The notes under the pieces were generated by a model that saw nothing but the letters and a program-made list of their open reading frames with translations, was not told where the DNA came from and searched no databases. Both the position numbers and the translations under genes were made by a program. From contig CAYYGL010000006.1 in NCBI GenBank assembly GCA_964471235.1, forward strand, positions 1 through 53,839: a stretch of DNA of 53,839 nucleotides, read 5' to 3'. This DNA comes from CAYYGL01 sp964471235. GTDB taxonomy: Bacteria; Calditrichota; Calditrichia; RBG-13-44-9; J075. Of the stretch, positions 37,676 through 45,951 are shown piece after piece; the first letter of the stretch is position 1, and each line of letters opens with the position of its first letter.

Positions 37676-38785
37676 ATGAAATATCCGCTCAGTAATACAT
37701 TAGAAACGTTGAGAGACCATATATCGGAACAGTTAATTTCGCCGGAGTGTATGGCGGTAATACAAAGAGTGGCAGCGTATTTTCCTGCGCCTATTACATC
37801 GACATTCGGATTTGAGTCCCGTTTGTGGGAGGAGGAAGCAAAGGCAGATTTTCTTTTTTGTGTTTCATCAGACCACTCGCAAAAGGATATTTTGGCAGGC
37901 AAAAATCCTATGCTCTCGATACCGGATTTTGAGTATGCTGAGCCGGTATGGAAAAATATTAAAGATTTCGCCCGGTGGTGGAGAGACTCAAATGAGTCTT
38001 TATCCAAAATCATTAACCGAGCCTGGTTAGAATTTGATATGAATGAAACCATGACTGCTATTCCCATCCCGGGAATTTTTTGGGGATTGGATTCATGTGT
38101 GACTAAGACCAGTATGGCAGAAGAGTATAAAAGGAATTTATTGATGACCGTTGAGCGGGTTTATCATATCTTGAAAGGAAAACCCATATCACAGGAACAG
38201 CGTCAAACATTAGTGAGCACGATAGAGGCGATACCCGGTAGGTGTAAAATAGAACAAGTGGGTTTTATGCTTTCCCGAGATATTGACGCCCTTCGGTTAG
38301 TCATTACGAAACTCGGCGATATTGATTTGGTGACAAGCTTTCTTGAACAAATCAACTGGCCCGGTTCCATTGGAGAGTTCAGTCAATTCTTAAATACGCT
38401 TATTCCCTATGTCAAATTTTTAGCGCTCAACATCGATGTTGGTAATCAAATTTATCCCAGAATAGGTCTGGAATGCTATGTTGATTATTATCCCCGTGGT
38501 TTTGCCCAGCGGAAAAGACTTGTTGACTACCTGATGCGGGAACAGTTATGTACACCTGCAAAACGCAATGCCCTTTTAGATTGGCATGGATATTTCCGAA
38601 CACAATTCCTCCATGAATTCTGGGAAAGTCTCGTGGTGAAACGTTTTCATCATATAAAAGTGGATTATCGACCTGGGGATTCGTTGCGGGCTAAAGCATA
38701 CGTGGGGTTTGCTTCCCATCGTGTTGGTTCACCAATATTTAAAAAAGTTACGAAACAGGTCTTGACTGAAGGGGTTGCCCGGTGA
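37676..38785 (+). CDS. Unrecognised protein in a RiPP locus (candidate tailoring enzyme)
   Basis: I do not recognise a named family in this 369-residue protein, although similar proteins seem to occur beside peptide-maturation genes. No membrane segment, signal peptide or nucleotide motif is seen. The predicted pattern is repeated helix plus beta-hairpin, with five candidate hairpins at ~40-60, ~115-142, ~185-210, ~240-267 and ~320-345 (for example GFMLSRDIDALRLVITK and LALNIDVGNQIYPRIGLECY). Five such units recall the barrel of ABBA-type prenyltransferases, but no key residue proves this. The gene is not coupled to a precursor and its end overlaps the methyltransferase start by four bases (GTGA), suggesting joint translation and a common task. 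Confidence 0.75.
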   Translation: MKYPLSNTLETLRDHISEQLISPECMAVIQRVAAYFPAPITSTFGFESRLWEEEAKADFLFCVSSDHSQKDILAGKNPMLSIPDFEYAEPVWKNIKDFARWWRDSNESLSKIINRAWLEFDMNETMTAIPIPGIFWGLDSCVTKTSMAEEYKRNLLMTVERVYHILKGKPISQEQRQTLVSTIEAIPGRCKIEQVGFMLSRDIDALRLVITKLGDIDLVTSFLEQINWPGSIGEFSQFLNTLIPYVKFLALNIDVGNQIYPRIGLECYVDYYPRGFAQRKRLVDYLMREQLCTPAKRNALLDWHGYFRTQFLHEFWESLVVKRFHHIKVDYRPGDSLRAKAYVGFASHRVGSPIFKKVTKQVLTEGVAR

Positions 38786-39513
38786 ATTTGCATCAACAAA
38801 TTTCCCCTCATCAGTATGAAAAGGATGTTCTTGCAGTCTACAATCATGCCTATGCGATGAAGTATGAATCCATTTATCTTGTAGGATGTCGACGTAAACA
38901 CGAAATGAACATCGCTTATATTCGCCGTTTGTTTCATCAAATGCCTGCCGGAAAGAAACGGTGGTTAGACACTTGCTGCGGGCAGGCATGGCACTTCTCG
39001 CAATTCCCGAATCCGGAAATCGAAAAGGTGGGTGTCGATATTAGTGAAGCTCAATTACAGTTAGCGGAAAAACGGTGTCCGGAAGCAACTTTTATTCAAC
39101 ATGATGTTCTGAGTATAGACTTTCCGGAAGAATCCTTTGATTTGGTAACAAATTTTTGGGGTGCCTATTGTTATTTAAACAGTTATGAACGTATTGGCAG
39201 ACTGCTGACAAATGCCGCTCAATGGACCAAACCTGGTGGCGCATTGTATTTTGAGGTGATTCTTCCGGATGATATAGAGGGATTCAATGCAACGGAATTT
39301 GCACGCAGTTCCGGGTTTCATGTAGGCAAGCGAAATAAAGATTATAGCAAATGGTTTTACCGGGATATGGGCGGGGTCCATCTCATGACCAGCCCTCCCC
39401 TGGAGTTTTTTTTGGATATGCTTTCACCGTACTTTCAGGCCATAAGAACAGAGCATGATTCGGTATTTATGACCCATTTAATAGCCTATGGTAAAAAAAC
39501 AAAAAAAATATAG
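38782..39513 (+). CDS. Class I SAM-dependent methyltransferase
   Basis: The 243-residue protein begins at GTG 38782, overlapping the previous stop in GTGA, which implies translational coupling. The Rossmann fold signatures are WLDTCCGQAWHFSQ (61-74; motif I, with Cys residues where Gly is usual), VGVDISEAQL (83-92), IQHDVLSIDFPEESFDLV and LTNAAQWTKPGGALYFEVIL. It probably transfers a methyl group to the precursor peptide, because it lies between the unrecognised protein and the radical SAM maturase. The acceptor atom (N, O or C) cannot be told from sequence. Asparagine side-chain N-methylation, known for the proteusin enzyme PoyE, would fit the Asn-rich core A but is speculation. Confidence 0.85.
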   Translation: MNLHQQISPHQYEKDVLAVYNHAYAMKYESIYLVGCRRKHEMNIAYIRRLFHQMPAGKKRWLDTCCGQAWHFSQFPNPEIEKVGVDISEAQLQLAEKRCPEATFIQHDVLSIDFPEESFDLVTNFWGAYCYLNSYERIGRLLTNAAQWTKPGGALYFEVILPDDIEGFNATEFARSSGFHVGKRNKDYSKWFYRDMGGVHLMTSPPLEFFLDMLSPYFQAIRTEHDSVFMTHLIAYGKKTKKI

Positions 39514-39522
39514 GAGATGATT

Positions 39523-41103
39523 ATGGAAAAGTATCGTCTGCGAGAGTTTCATAAATTCTCATTTAACCGACAAATTTACTTGTACAATGTAAATCGAATT
39601 CAGGGGTATCGTATTAACGAAGCACTGGCAAAGGAGATCGACAAACTCAAAAATACATTGGAATTTACCCTTGAAGAATTAGGCCCAGAGTTAGTGACCG
39701 CTTTAAGAAAATTACACCTGGTTGAAAAAATTTCCGTGGAGAAAAAAGTTGATTTCAATCCCCCGGAAAGAGTTCCAGTGAGTAGCATATCATTGAATGT
39801 TGCCCAGCTATGTAATCTGAGTTGCATATATTGTTATGGAGTAGACGGTGAGTATGGAGAAAAGGGATTAATGAAAGAAGAGATTGCATATGCTGCGGTT
39901 GATTGGTTGATCGAACAATCAATGGGTTTGTCTGAAGTACACATCAATTTTTTTGGTGGAGAACCTTTGTTAAACTTTTCTCTTATTAAAAAGGTGGTGG
40001 AATATGCAAAGCAAAGGTGTAAAGAGCGAAATAAAAAAATCAGGTTTAGCATGGTCACCAATGGAACGTTATTAAAAGACGAAATAAATCAATTTTTAAA
40101 TGATCACGATTTTTCAATTACCTTAAGTTTTGATGGAGATGCGAATGTTCAGGACAAGAATCGCCCGTTAAAGGGGGGACGGGGCTCTTATAAAATTGCC
40201 CGGAAAAGGGTGAAGGAATTCTTAAAGTCTCGCGATGGACGAAAAACCACCGGAAAAGCAACTATCACCGGATTTAACGTAAATTTAAACCAAATACGAG
40301 ATGCCCTTGTAGAAATCGGGTTCAAGCATGTTAAAACCACAGTGGTAACGTTGCCCGAATCATCTGTTTTTCCGAATTCCAATGGGAATGGGAAATTACC
40401 TGTCCGGAACGGATGTGGAACAAACGGAATGTCGACTGACAATGGTTCAACAACATTTAAAAATACATCTGCCCCGGTTCAATTAAAAGGAGAATTAGCA
40501 AAAACAGCCAAAATATTAAAATTAGACGAGGCTCATCTTAATTCCGCCCAGTACAAATTCTTACAAAAAGATTTGGAACAATTGGCTCAGGATACTTTGC
40601 GGAGAATTAAAAACCGGGAACACGTTTATGACCGAACCATTCTGGAGCTTATTGGAATGCTTCATAAACGGTCGCCTAAATTATATTTTTGTTCGGCTGG
40701 CACGCGGTATTTTACAATATCGATTTCGGGTGACGTGTATCCATGCCACCGGATGGTAGGACAGAAAGATAAAGTTCTGGGAAATATCAATCGATGGGAT
40801 CCTTCGGTACAAAAACCGTACATTGAAAATTACGGTATGTCTCACCCCAAATGTAAAAATTGTTTTGCGCGTTTCCAGTGTGGCGGGGGCTGCTTTCATG
40901 AAAGTCTGGAGACAAATGGAAGCATGGCTGAACCGAATAATAATTATTGCAAATATATGCGGCGTTCATTAGAATTAGCAATAGCCATAAAAGATCAATT
41001 GAACATTTTTGACAAAACTCATTTAGGATTGGTAAATAAACCACATAAAAAACTTAAAAAATCTGATAAACCTTCGGTGAAAAAGGAAACTGTAGCGGTA
41101 TGA
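39523..41103 (+). CDS. Radical SAM/SPASM peptide maturase
   Basis: The 526-residue protein has an N-terminal ~85-residue part resembling a RiPP-recognition or PqqD-like winged helix (LREFHKFSFNRQIYLYNVNR). The radical SAM core follows, with Cys97, Cys101 and Cys104 (CNLSCIYC) and the glycine-rich FFGGEPLLNFSLI. The SPASM domain shows seven Cys (390, 408, 444, 447, 453, 457, 476), enough for two auxiliary iron-sulfur clusters. An insert at ~285-365 rich in Asn, Gly and Ser (NSNGNGKLPVRNG...) is unusual. The start at 39523 is chosen because AGGAG lies six bases upstream; ATG 39517 is too close to it. Such enzymes form C-C, C-S or C-O bonds or epimerise residues in precursor peptides. Confidence 0.93.
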   Translation: MEKYRLREFHKFSFNRQIYLYNVNRIQGYRINEALAKEIDKLKNTLEFTLEELGPELVTALRKLHLVEKISVEKKVDFNPPERVPVSSISLNVAQLCNLSCIYCYGVDGEYGEKGLMKEEIAYAAVDWLIEQSMGLSEVHINFFGGEPLLNFSLIKKVVEYAKQRCKERNKKIRFSMVTNGTLLKDEINQFLNDHDFSITLSFDGDANVQDKNRPLKGGRGSYKIARKRVKEFLKSRDGRKTTGKATITGFNVNLNQIRDALVEIGFKHVKTTVVTLPESSVFPNSNGNGKLPVRNGCGTNGMSTDNGSTTFKNTSAPVQLKGELAKTAKILKLDEAHLNSAQYKFLQKDLEQLAQDTLRRIKNREHVYDRTILELIGMLHKRSPKLYFCSAGTRYFTISISGDVYPCHRMVGQKDKVLGNINRWDPSVQKPYIENYGMSHPKCKNCFARFQCGGGCFHESLETNGSMAEPNNNYCKYMRRSLELAIAIKDQLNIFDKTHLGLVNKPHKKLKKSDKPSVKKETVAV

Positions 41104-41112
41104 TATAGGAGT

Positions 41113-41172
41113 TTAATCTTCTAAGTCGTAAGTTCTCATAGTCTTTTCTAATTCGCTGTTTTTTTCATTCAT
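41113..41172 (-). CDS. Candidate 19-residue micro-ORF on the opposite strand
   Basis: A minus-strand frame encodes MNEKNSELEKTMRTYDLED, stopped by TAA, with GAGGAGG (41183-41189) ten bases before the ATG. It ends just downstream of the maturase gene stop. It is rich in Glu and has one Tyr. A perfect ribosome site in front of so short a frame may be chance. If translated, it could be a small peptide substrate (compare PqqA-like 20-30-residue substrates) or the remnant of a larger gene. No family match is claimed. Confidence 0.3.
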   Translation of the reverse strand: MNEKNSELEKTMRTYDLED

Positions 41173-41594
41173 TTCGCTATAACCTCCTCATAGGTGGTTG
41201 AAGAACATTCGTGTAGTAATGCAGTTTGAATGTACTGACGTAACATTTCTTACTTCAACTGTCGGTGAAAAGTTATTGTTTTATAGGGACTATGAACTTC
41301 ACAATAAATTAAGATCAATTTTCTTATTTGTAGCTACTCAGGTTTTTTTACCACCTTAAGAATGGTTTTAAGCGCTTTGTTTAACCACGGTGAACGCAAA
41401 AGGCACGCAACGTTTTAACATTTTGATGATAGGTTATATCGATGTGACCGTAGCGGTGAAAAAAATCTGCTCAAAGTATAGCGTAGTTAAAGAAAAGAGG
41501 ATGTGGAGAATCCTCCCATCCATAAATCCTTATGATGTTTGAAGCTGTATTTTCAACTCTCCCCCTTTCATCCACCTCTCCTGGAAGTCGAAGA

Positions 41595-41610
41595 TCCCGA
41601 TTCGTCGGGA
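41595..41610. other. UUCG tetraloop hairpin
   Basis: TCCCGA (41595-41600) pairs with TCGGGA (41605-41610) around TTCG, a very stable cap in RNA. No T-run follows, so it is not an evident terminator. Confidence 0.5.
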
Positions 41611-41896
41611 AGGGGGGCAAAGAGGGGGTGAGTTCGAGGGAATGAGCGGATAGAAACAGTTGCTTGTAAATCTTTCAAGACAAGAATTTATGAAATGTTT
41701 TCCTTCGTCACTTTAAACAGCAAGTTCACTGATTCGAAGTGAGAAATGTTTGTACTGAATGAAATTGCTCACATCTCAATGTGCCTTCAAAATCCCATAC
41801 AAAAAAAGCTCATCGCTTATTTTTCTAATCAATTTTGTTGAATTTTTTCAAAAATTCGAGTATTATCAACTGTGCTAACTAAACTAAATTCCTTAA

Positions 41897-43381
41897 ATGA
41901 TGAAAAAAAAGTTTCTTATAGTTGGTGTAGTCATTCTAATTTTAGTCGGGGCAATTAGCATGTCCCTGGAATTCGGTTATAAAAGACCGCAGACTCACCG
42001 GAAAGTAACACCGGAAGAATTTTCAAGGGAATACCCGGTTCAGGTGCTTGATGATGATATCGAGTTTATGATGCAGACCCTGGAAGCGGTTCACCCGGAT
42101 TTATATTATTATACCCCCCGGGATTCAATTCTTACTGCAAAAGTGCAATTGGAACATTCCCTGTCAAAACCGATGACTCGGGTCGAGTTTTACCCGTATC
42201 TTGCTAAATTTGTGGCACTCTTTGGGGATGGACATACCACCGCTGTTTTTCCCTGGGAAGAATGGGAAGCTTATACCGAACAAGACAATTTGGTCTTTCC
42301 TTATGATGTCATTAAAACCGACGCCGGCGTAACAATTAAAAATATTTACCAGCCGGATTCCCCGCTTCAATCGGGTGATGTGTTACTCTCCATCAATCAT
42401 GCTTCGGTTGATTCTCTCTTTTCAATATTTATTCGGGAAATAAGCGGGGAGAAGATGAGTTTCCGGACTTCAGTAGCGTTAAGAGCCTTTCGCCGAAATC
42501 TCTGGCTGCATGGCATTCGAACCCCATTTCATGTAAAATGGAAGTCTCATCAAAATGGTAAGGTGATGGAGCAAACCATTACCGGGATACCTTATCAGGA
42601 AATTCTGCAAAGAAGAAAGGAAAAGGGGGCGGGAACCCAATATTACTCTTTTAAACGCCTTACCGATGATGTCGGGTATATCAACTTTCGTTCAATGGTT
42701 GACTTATCGGCATTTAAAAAATTTCTCCGAACAACATTTAAAGATATCAAACAGCATCCCATCCGGGGATTAATTGTTGACCTTCGAGAAAATGGCGGCG
42801 GCAAAACTCAATTGGGGGAGAAATTGCTCTCCTATATCACGGATAAACCCTACCGGTTTACTGCCCGGATGGAGTGGAAAGTAAGTCGCCAGTTAAAAGA
42901 TTATTTAAGAGGTTATATTCCTGCCGGGCTGCGCTGGCTGCCGCTTCAATATCTTCACCCGATGGGGAGAAAAATCTGGACTACTCCCGAAGGACAAATG
43001 GCAGTCTGGGAATTTGAACCGGAAGCCCCCGGGAGGAACTCTTTACGCTACAAAGGACCGGTATGTGTGCTGATCGGACCCCATACCTTTTCCAGCGCCA
43101 TGCTCCTTGCCGGTGCCATTGGCGACTTTCATCTTGCCACACTTATCGGGCAGGAGACCGGTGGAGTTCCCAATGGCTTTGGTGAATTGTATTTGTTCGA
43201 TCTTCCCCATACCCGGTTACAGGTGGGTGTTTCTACCAAACGATTCGTTCGGGCGAATGGTAATGCGGAGCAAAAAGGAGGCGTTCAGCCGGATATGCTG
43301 GTAACGCCAAAGCCTGAAGATATCCGTAGAGGGGTGGATACCGTATTAGAAGCTGCAAAACAATGGGTGTTTCAACAGTAA
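41897..43381 (+). CDS. S41 family peptidase
   Basis: The 494-residue protein has an N-terminal membrane anchor (~5-22) and an extracytoplasmic body. The N-terminal helical domain (~40-105) has FGDGHTTAVF; a weak PDZ-like segment (~135-165) includes LQSGDVLLSI. The protease core contains RGLIVDLRENGGG and TFSSAMLLAGAIGD with Ser399/Ser400, one of which is the nucleophile, and GQETGGVPNGFGE. S41 enzymes degrade or process proteins in the periplasm. It lies between the maturase and the satellite precursor block, so a role in peptide processing or immunity is possible, but it may simply be a resident housekeeping gene. No ribosome site stands out before the ATG. Confidence 0.87.
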   Translation: MMKKKFLIVGVVILILVGAISMSLEFGYKRPQTHRKVTPEEFSREYPVQVLDDDIEFMMQTLEAVHPDLYYYTPRDSILTAKVQLEHSLSKPMTRVEFYPYLAKFVALFGDGHTTAVFPWEEWEAYTEQDNLVFPYDVIKTDAGVTIKNIYQPDSPLQSGDVLLSINHASVDSLFSIFIREISGEKMSFRTSVALRAFRRNLWLHGIRTPFHVKWKSHQNGKVMEQTITGIPYQEILQRRKEKGAGTQYYSFKRLTDDVGYINFRSMVDLSAFKKFLRTTFKDIKQHPIRGLIVDLRENGGGKTQLGEKLLSYITDKPYRFTARMEWKVSRQLKDYLRGYIPAGLRWLPLQYLHPMGRKIWTTPEGQMAVWEFEPEAPGRNSLRYKGPVCVLIGPHTFSSAMLLAGAIGDFHLATLIGQETGGVPNGFGELYLFDLPHTRLQVGVSTKRFVRANGNAEQKGGVQPDMLVTPKPEDIRRGVDTVLEAAKQWVFQQ

Positions 43382-43956
43382 CCGATTCTCACAAAAAGTC
43401 TACCGGCGGGTTTGATTTGGGTGAAGGGATATTGGAAATCCACCGCAATGCGGGAGGAGCAAATAATTGCCAGATTATTGCCGCAGCTTAAAAAAATGTG
43501 AATTCTTACCATCCAATAAGTGAACGATACCCATTACTTTGATGTTGACACTTTGGAAGGGAGATAACCGATTTACCTTGCCCATATATCTCACCTCATT
43601 TCCCATACGTTCTCCTCGCAGGAAATACATTTTATGGACCGAATAGCTGCAATTCCCCTGTAACAGCTTTATCATAGGGTGTTCACTCTATCAGTAACCG
43701 CTTGTTTTTATTGCAATAAAGCCATCTAAAACAAAACAATAGATACTCTCCTCTAACATGTTCCAAAAGAAATAAGAAAGAGCGATGATTCAAGTTAAAT
43801 GTTTTCAATGTGTTGCATCGTTTTACAGTCTTTGGCATATATATTGTTAACATAAAAACCAGATATGTTTGCTGTAATTTCTTCTGAAACACAGGCGCCG
43901 TGTTGCAGAAAAGTTGTTAAGTTCAAATGCTAACTTTTTAAATGAGGAGATGTATT
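43382..43956. other. Intergenic region before precursor C
   Basis: About 575 A+T-rich bases. Two minus-strand frames of 60-70 codons lack ribosome sites and families. A GGCGCCGTGTTGCA motif at 43894-43907 looks like a -24/-12 element but has one base too few between GG and GC. GAGGAG stands before the precursor C start. Confidence 0.5.
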
Positions 43957-44286
43957 ATGAGCTATCAAGTAAATTCCCTGGGTGAAGAGCATCAAAAAGC
44001 ATTGGATGCGGTGTTAAGCCGGGCAGCGGAAGACAAATCCTACCGTGAGAAACTGAAAACCGATCCGGCCTCGGCAATTCAGGAAGAAACCGGGTTGAAT
44101 GTCCCGGAGGGCTTTGATATCCGTTTTGTTGAAAACGAAGCTGATATGACGGTGGTTCTGCCCGATTACCAAAGTGAAGAGATTTCCGAAGATGCATTGG
44201 AAAGCGTTGCTGGCGGGGCTGAAGCTTGGATTGAGGTATGTGGTAATGACGTCTGTGTTGGTGATAATGTTACAGTGAATACCTAA
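43957..44286 (+). CDS. NHLP-type RiPP precursor peptide C
   Basis: The predicted 109-residue precursor starts at ATG 43957 (GAGGAG seven bases upstream); an in-frame ATG at 43942 is less likely. The leader has the conserved EDKSYREKLKTDPASAIQEE (25-44), NVPEGFDIRFVEN, DMTVVLPDY and ISEDALESVAGG with GG at 86-87. The predicted 22-residue core (88-109) contains a CX4C pair, Cys95 and Cys100 (VCGNDVCVGD), plus Thr and Val. Unlike core A it could accept thioether or disulfide chemistry. A stem-loop with T-run follows directly, which would limit readthrough into precursor D. Confidence 0.85.
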   Translation: MSYQVNSLGEEHQKALDAVLSRAAEDKSYREKLKTDPASAIQEETGLNVPEGFDIRFVENEADMTVVLPDYQSEEISEDALESVAGGAEAWIEVCGNDVCVGDNVTVNT

Positions 44287-44312
44287 GAATCCACCACTCA
44301 TTAAAAAATTAT

Positions 44313-44365
44313 GGGGTATGTATAAAGGAGCGATTGGAACATTTTGTCCTGTACATACCCCTTTT
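44313..44365 (+). terminator. Stem-loop with T-run after precursor C
   Basis: GGGGTATGTA (44313-44322) pairs perfectly with TACATACCCC (44352-44361), followed by TTTT. The 29-base loop holds AGGA/TCCT, which can pair as an inner stem. It could be a terminator or attenuator setting the ratio of precursor C to the genes behind it. Confidence 0.65.
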
Positions 44366-44552
44366 ATAAATTATTATTTGCTAAAAAAACAAAGGTGATT
44401 ACTGTCTCTCAACTTTTGCGAACTTTCCCAAAGTGATGAATTCATGAAGATTTAAACATCCGTTATCCTTATTTTGGAAAACCCTTATAAAAACATTCGC
44501 GTAGGATAAACCCCGCGAAACCCGGAAACAGTATTTAAAGCAAAGGGATAAA

Positions 44553-44747
44553 ATGATTATTAAATCTCTATATAAAAAATATAAAGCCACAAAGGAAGAT
44601 CGTTCGAAAGATTTTTCTTCTACAGAAATTTCTGAAAACGACCTGGAAGCCGTGGTTGGCGGATTATCCAATGAAGAGCTCATCCGCAGTCAGGTGCGAA
44701 AGATCAGTGAAATAATGGCGGAAAAGAACTCGCAGAACGATGAATGA
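44553..44747 (+). CDS. Short GG-leader peptide precursor D
   Basis: The predicted 64-residue peptide has a basic N-terminus (KSLYKKYKATK) and an acidic end of leader, TEISENDLEAVVGG, with GG at 36-37. It lacks the NP...EEL segment of precursors A-C, so it has only the tail of a NHLP leader or is a different class of GG-leader. The predicted core (38-64) is a 27-residue charged helix (LSNEELIRSQVRKISEIM...) without Cys. The ribosome site AAAGGG is modest. Its last eight bases overlap the start of the metalloprotease-like gene, so the two are probably translated together. It may be a substrate, a partner or a regulator of that protein. Confidence 0.65.
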   Translation: MIIKSLYKKYKATKEDRSKDFSSTEISENDLEAVVGGLSNEELIRSQVRKISEIMAEKNSQNDE

Positions 44748-45951
44748 GGTAAGATTACAGATATCATCGGTAGATCAGTCCCAGAACGTTCGAAAACAGG
44801 TGCTTGTGGAGTTGGGAGCAAAGAATTCGACGCTTGAGGAATTACTCCATTATAACGATCATCCGTTTATTTTTGACTCGCTACATTTCCCCTTATCGTT
44901 TCCGTTAAGTTCCGAAGCTCATATTCCAACCTGGGAATCCTACCTGGAAGAAACTTATATGCGAGGGGTCTTCAATACGCTTCGGGAGAAACTGGTTCAA
45001 TTGCACTTCCCGATATGCAAAGGGATTAGTGAAGGCGATGCATATCGTGCTGTAACCCGACGTGGTATTCCGCCGGAAACGATTTCGGAAGCAAGTGGTC
45101 TGAATCTAAAGGAACCGGAAAATATCCGTTTAATCATTTATAACAGCCTGGCGGGCAAAATTCCGGTGATTATTGTAGAAAATCGTCAGGATTTTGTTTC
45201 CCTCATACAGGCGTTAACACAAAAAAATGAACCACAACCAATCCCTAATTCCATGGGCGCCTGCATGATTGCCGGATATAATAATTGGGACAGGATTAGA
45301 AAAATCAGAATTCAGTGGGAAGCGGAAAGTCCTTTCAATCGCGGAGAAATCCGTTGGCAAAAAAAGTTTAAAGAGATTATTCCCCGGAAGGAACTTTACC
45401 AGGATCGTTTTATGATTCTTAGCACCGGGTATTATAGTGCCATAGCGCCTTCCGAACTTGGGTTAGATGATGAAGAATGGAAAAAATTGTCTTTGATTAT
45501 CCGATTGGAACATGAATGCACCCACTACCTTACCCGTAGATTGTTTTCGTCCATGCAAAACAATGTTTATGATGAACTCCTGGCGGATTTCATGGGAATT
45601 GTTAGCGCCATTGGCAAATACCGTGCTGATTGGTTTTTACGGTTTATGGGATTAGAAGCATATCCGCATTATCGTTCCGGGGGAAGGTTAGAAAATTATC
45701 GGGGGAATCCTCCTTTATCAGATGAAGCATTTAACATTTTGCAAACTTTAGTAAAAAATGCCGCTGAAAATCTCGAATGCTTCATGAGAAAAAATAACCA
45801 CACGGCTCAATCATCCATCCGTCATTGTGCGGTTACAACCTTACTGTCGCTCTCCAGACTTACTTTAGATGAGTTAGCTTCTATAGATGCGGTTGATTTT
45901 CTGATGAATTATTATAATGTATTGGAACCCTTGGTATCCCTATCGGAATAA
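44740..45951 (+). CDS. HECTH-motif metalloprotease-like protein (DUF7005-like)
   Basis: The 403-residue protein has no signal peptide or membrane segment. Residues 258-262 read HECTH in RLEHECTHYLTRRLF, a HExxH zinc site, and 279-283 read ELLAD in YDELLADFMG, which could give the third ligand. An N-terminal domain (~100-190) has NIRLIIYNSLAGKIPVII and SMGACMIAGYNNWDRIRKI, a region I associate with DUF7005-type proteins found with peptide loci; this name is from memory and should be checked. The gene overlaps precursor D by eight bases. A role in cutting a leader, or as a modifying enzyme using the metal, is inference. Confidence 0.75.
   Translation: MNEVRLQISSVDQSQNVRKQVLVELGAKNSTLEELLHYNDHPFIFDSLHFPLSFPLSSEAHIPTWESYLEETYMRGVFNTLREKLVQLHFPICKGISEGDAYRAVTRRGIPPETISEASGLNLKEPENIRLIIYNSLAGKIPVIIVENRQDFVSLIQALTQKNEPQPIPNSMGACMIAGYNNWDRIRKIRIQWEAESPFNRGEIRWQKKFKEIIPRKELYQDRFMILSTGYYSAIAPSELGLDDEEWKKLSLIIRLEHECTHYLTRRLFSSMQNNVYDELLADFMGIVSAIGKYRADWFLRFMGLEAYPHYRSGGRLENYRGNPPLSDEAFNILQTLVKNAAENLECFMRKNNHTAQSSIRHCAVTTLLSLSRLTLDELASIDAVDFLMNYYNVLEPLVSLSE

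Larger units (their letters stand above)
41104..41896. other. Long intergenic region after the maturase gene
   Basis: This 793-base region holds the micro-ORF above. At 41381-41412 it has a stretch reading TTAACCACGGTGAACGCAAA and on, of a style often seen between genes in diverse genomes. At 41595-41610 there is a UUCG-capped hairpin. Otherwise I see no gene and no strong promoter for the S41 peptidase, although GAATTTTTTCAAAAATTC-like symmetry occurs near 41840-41860. Confidence 0.5.

Noticed and set aside
43475..43892. Two minus-strand frames before precursor C
   Set aside because: No ribosome sites, no family, and composition like surrounding non-coding DNA.
43894..43907. Sigma-54-like GGCGCC...TTGCA motif 50 bases before precursor C
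   Set aside because: The distance between GG and GC is one base too short, which normally abolishes sigma-54 recognition.
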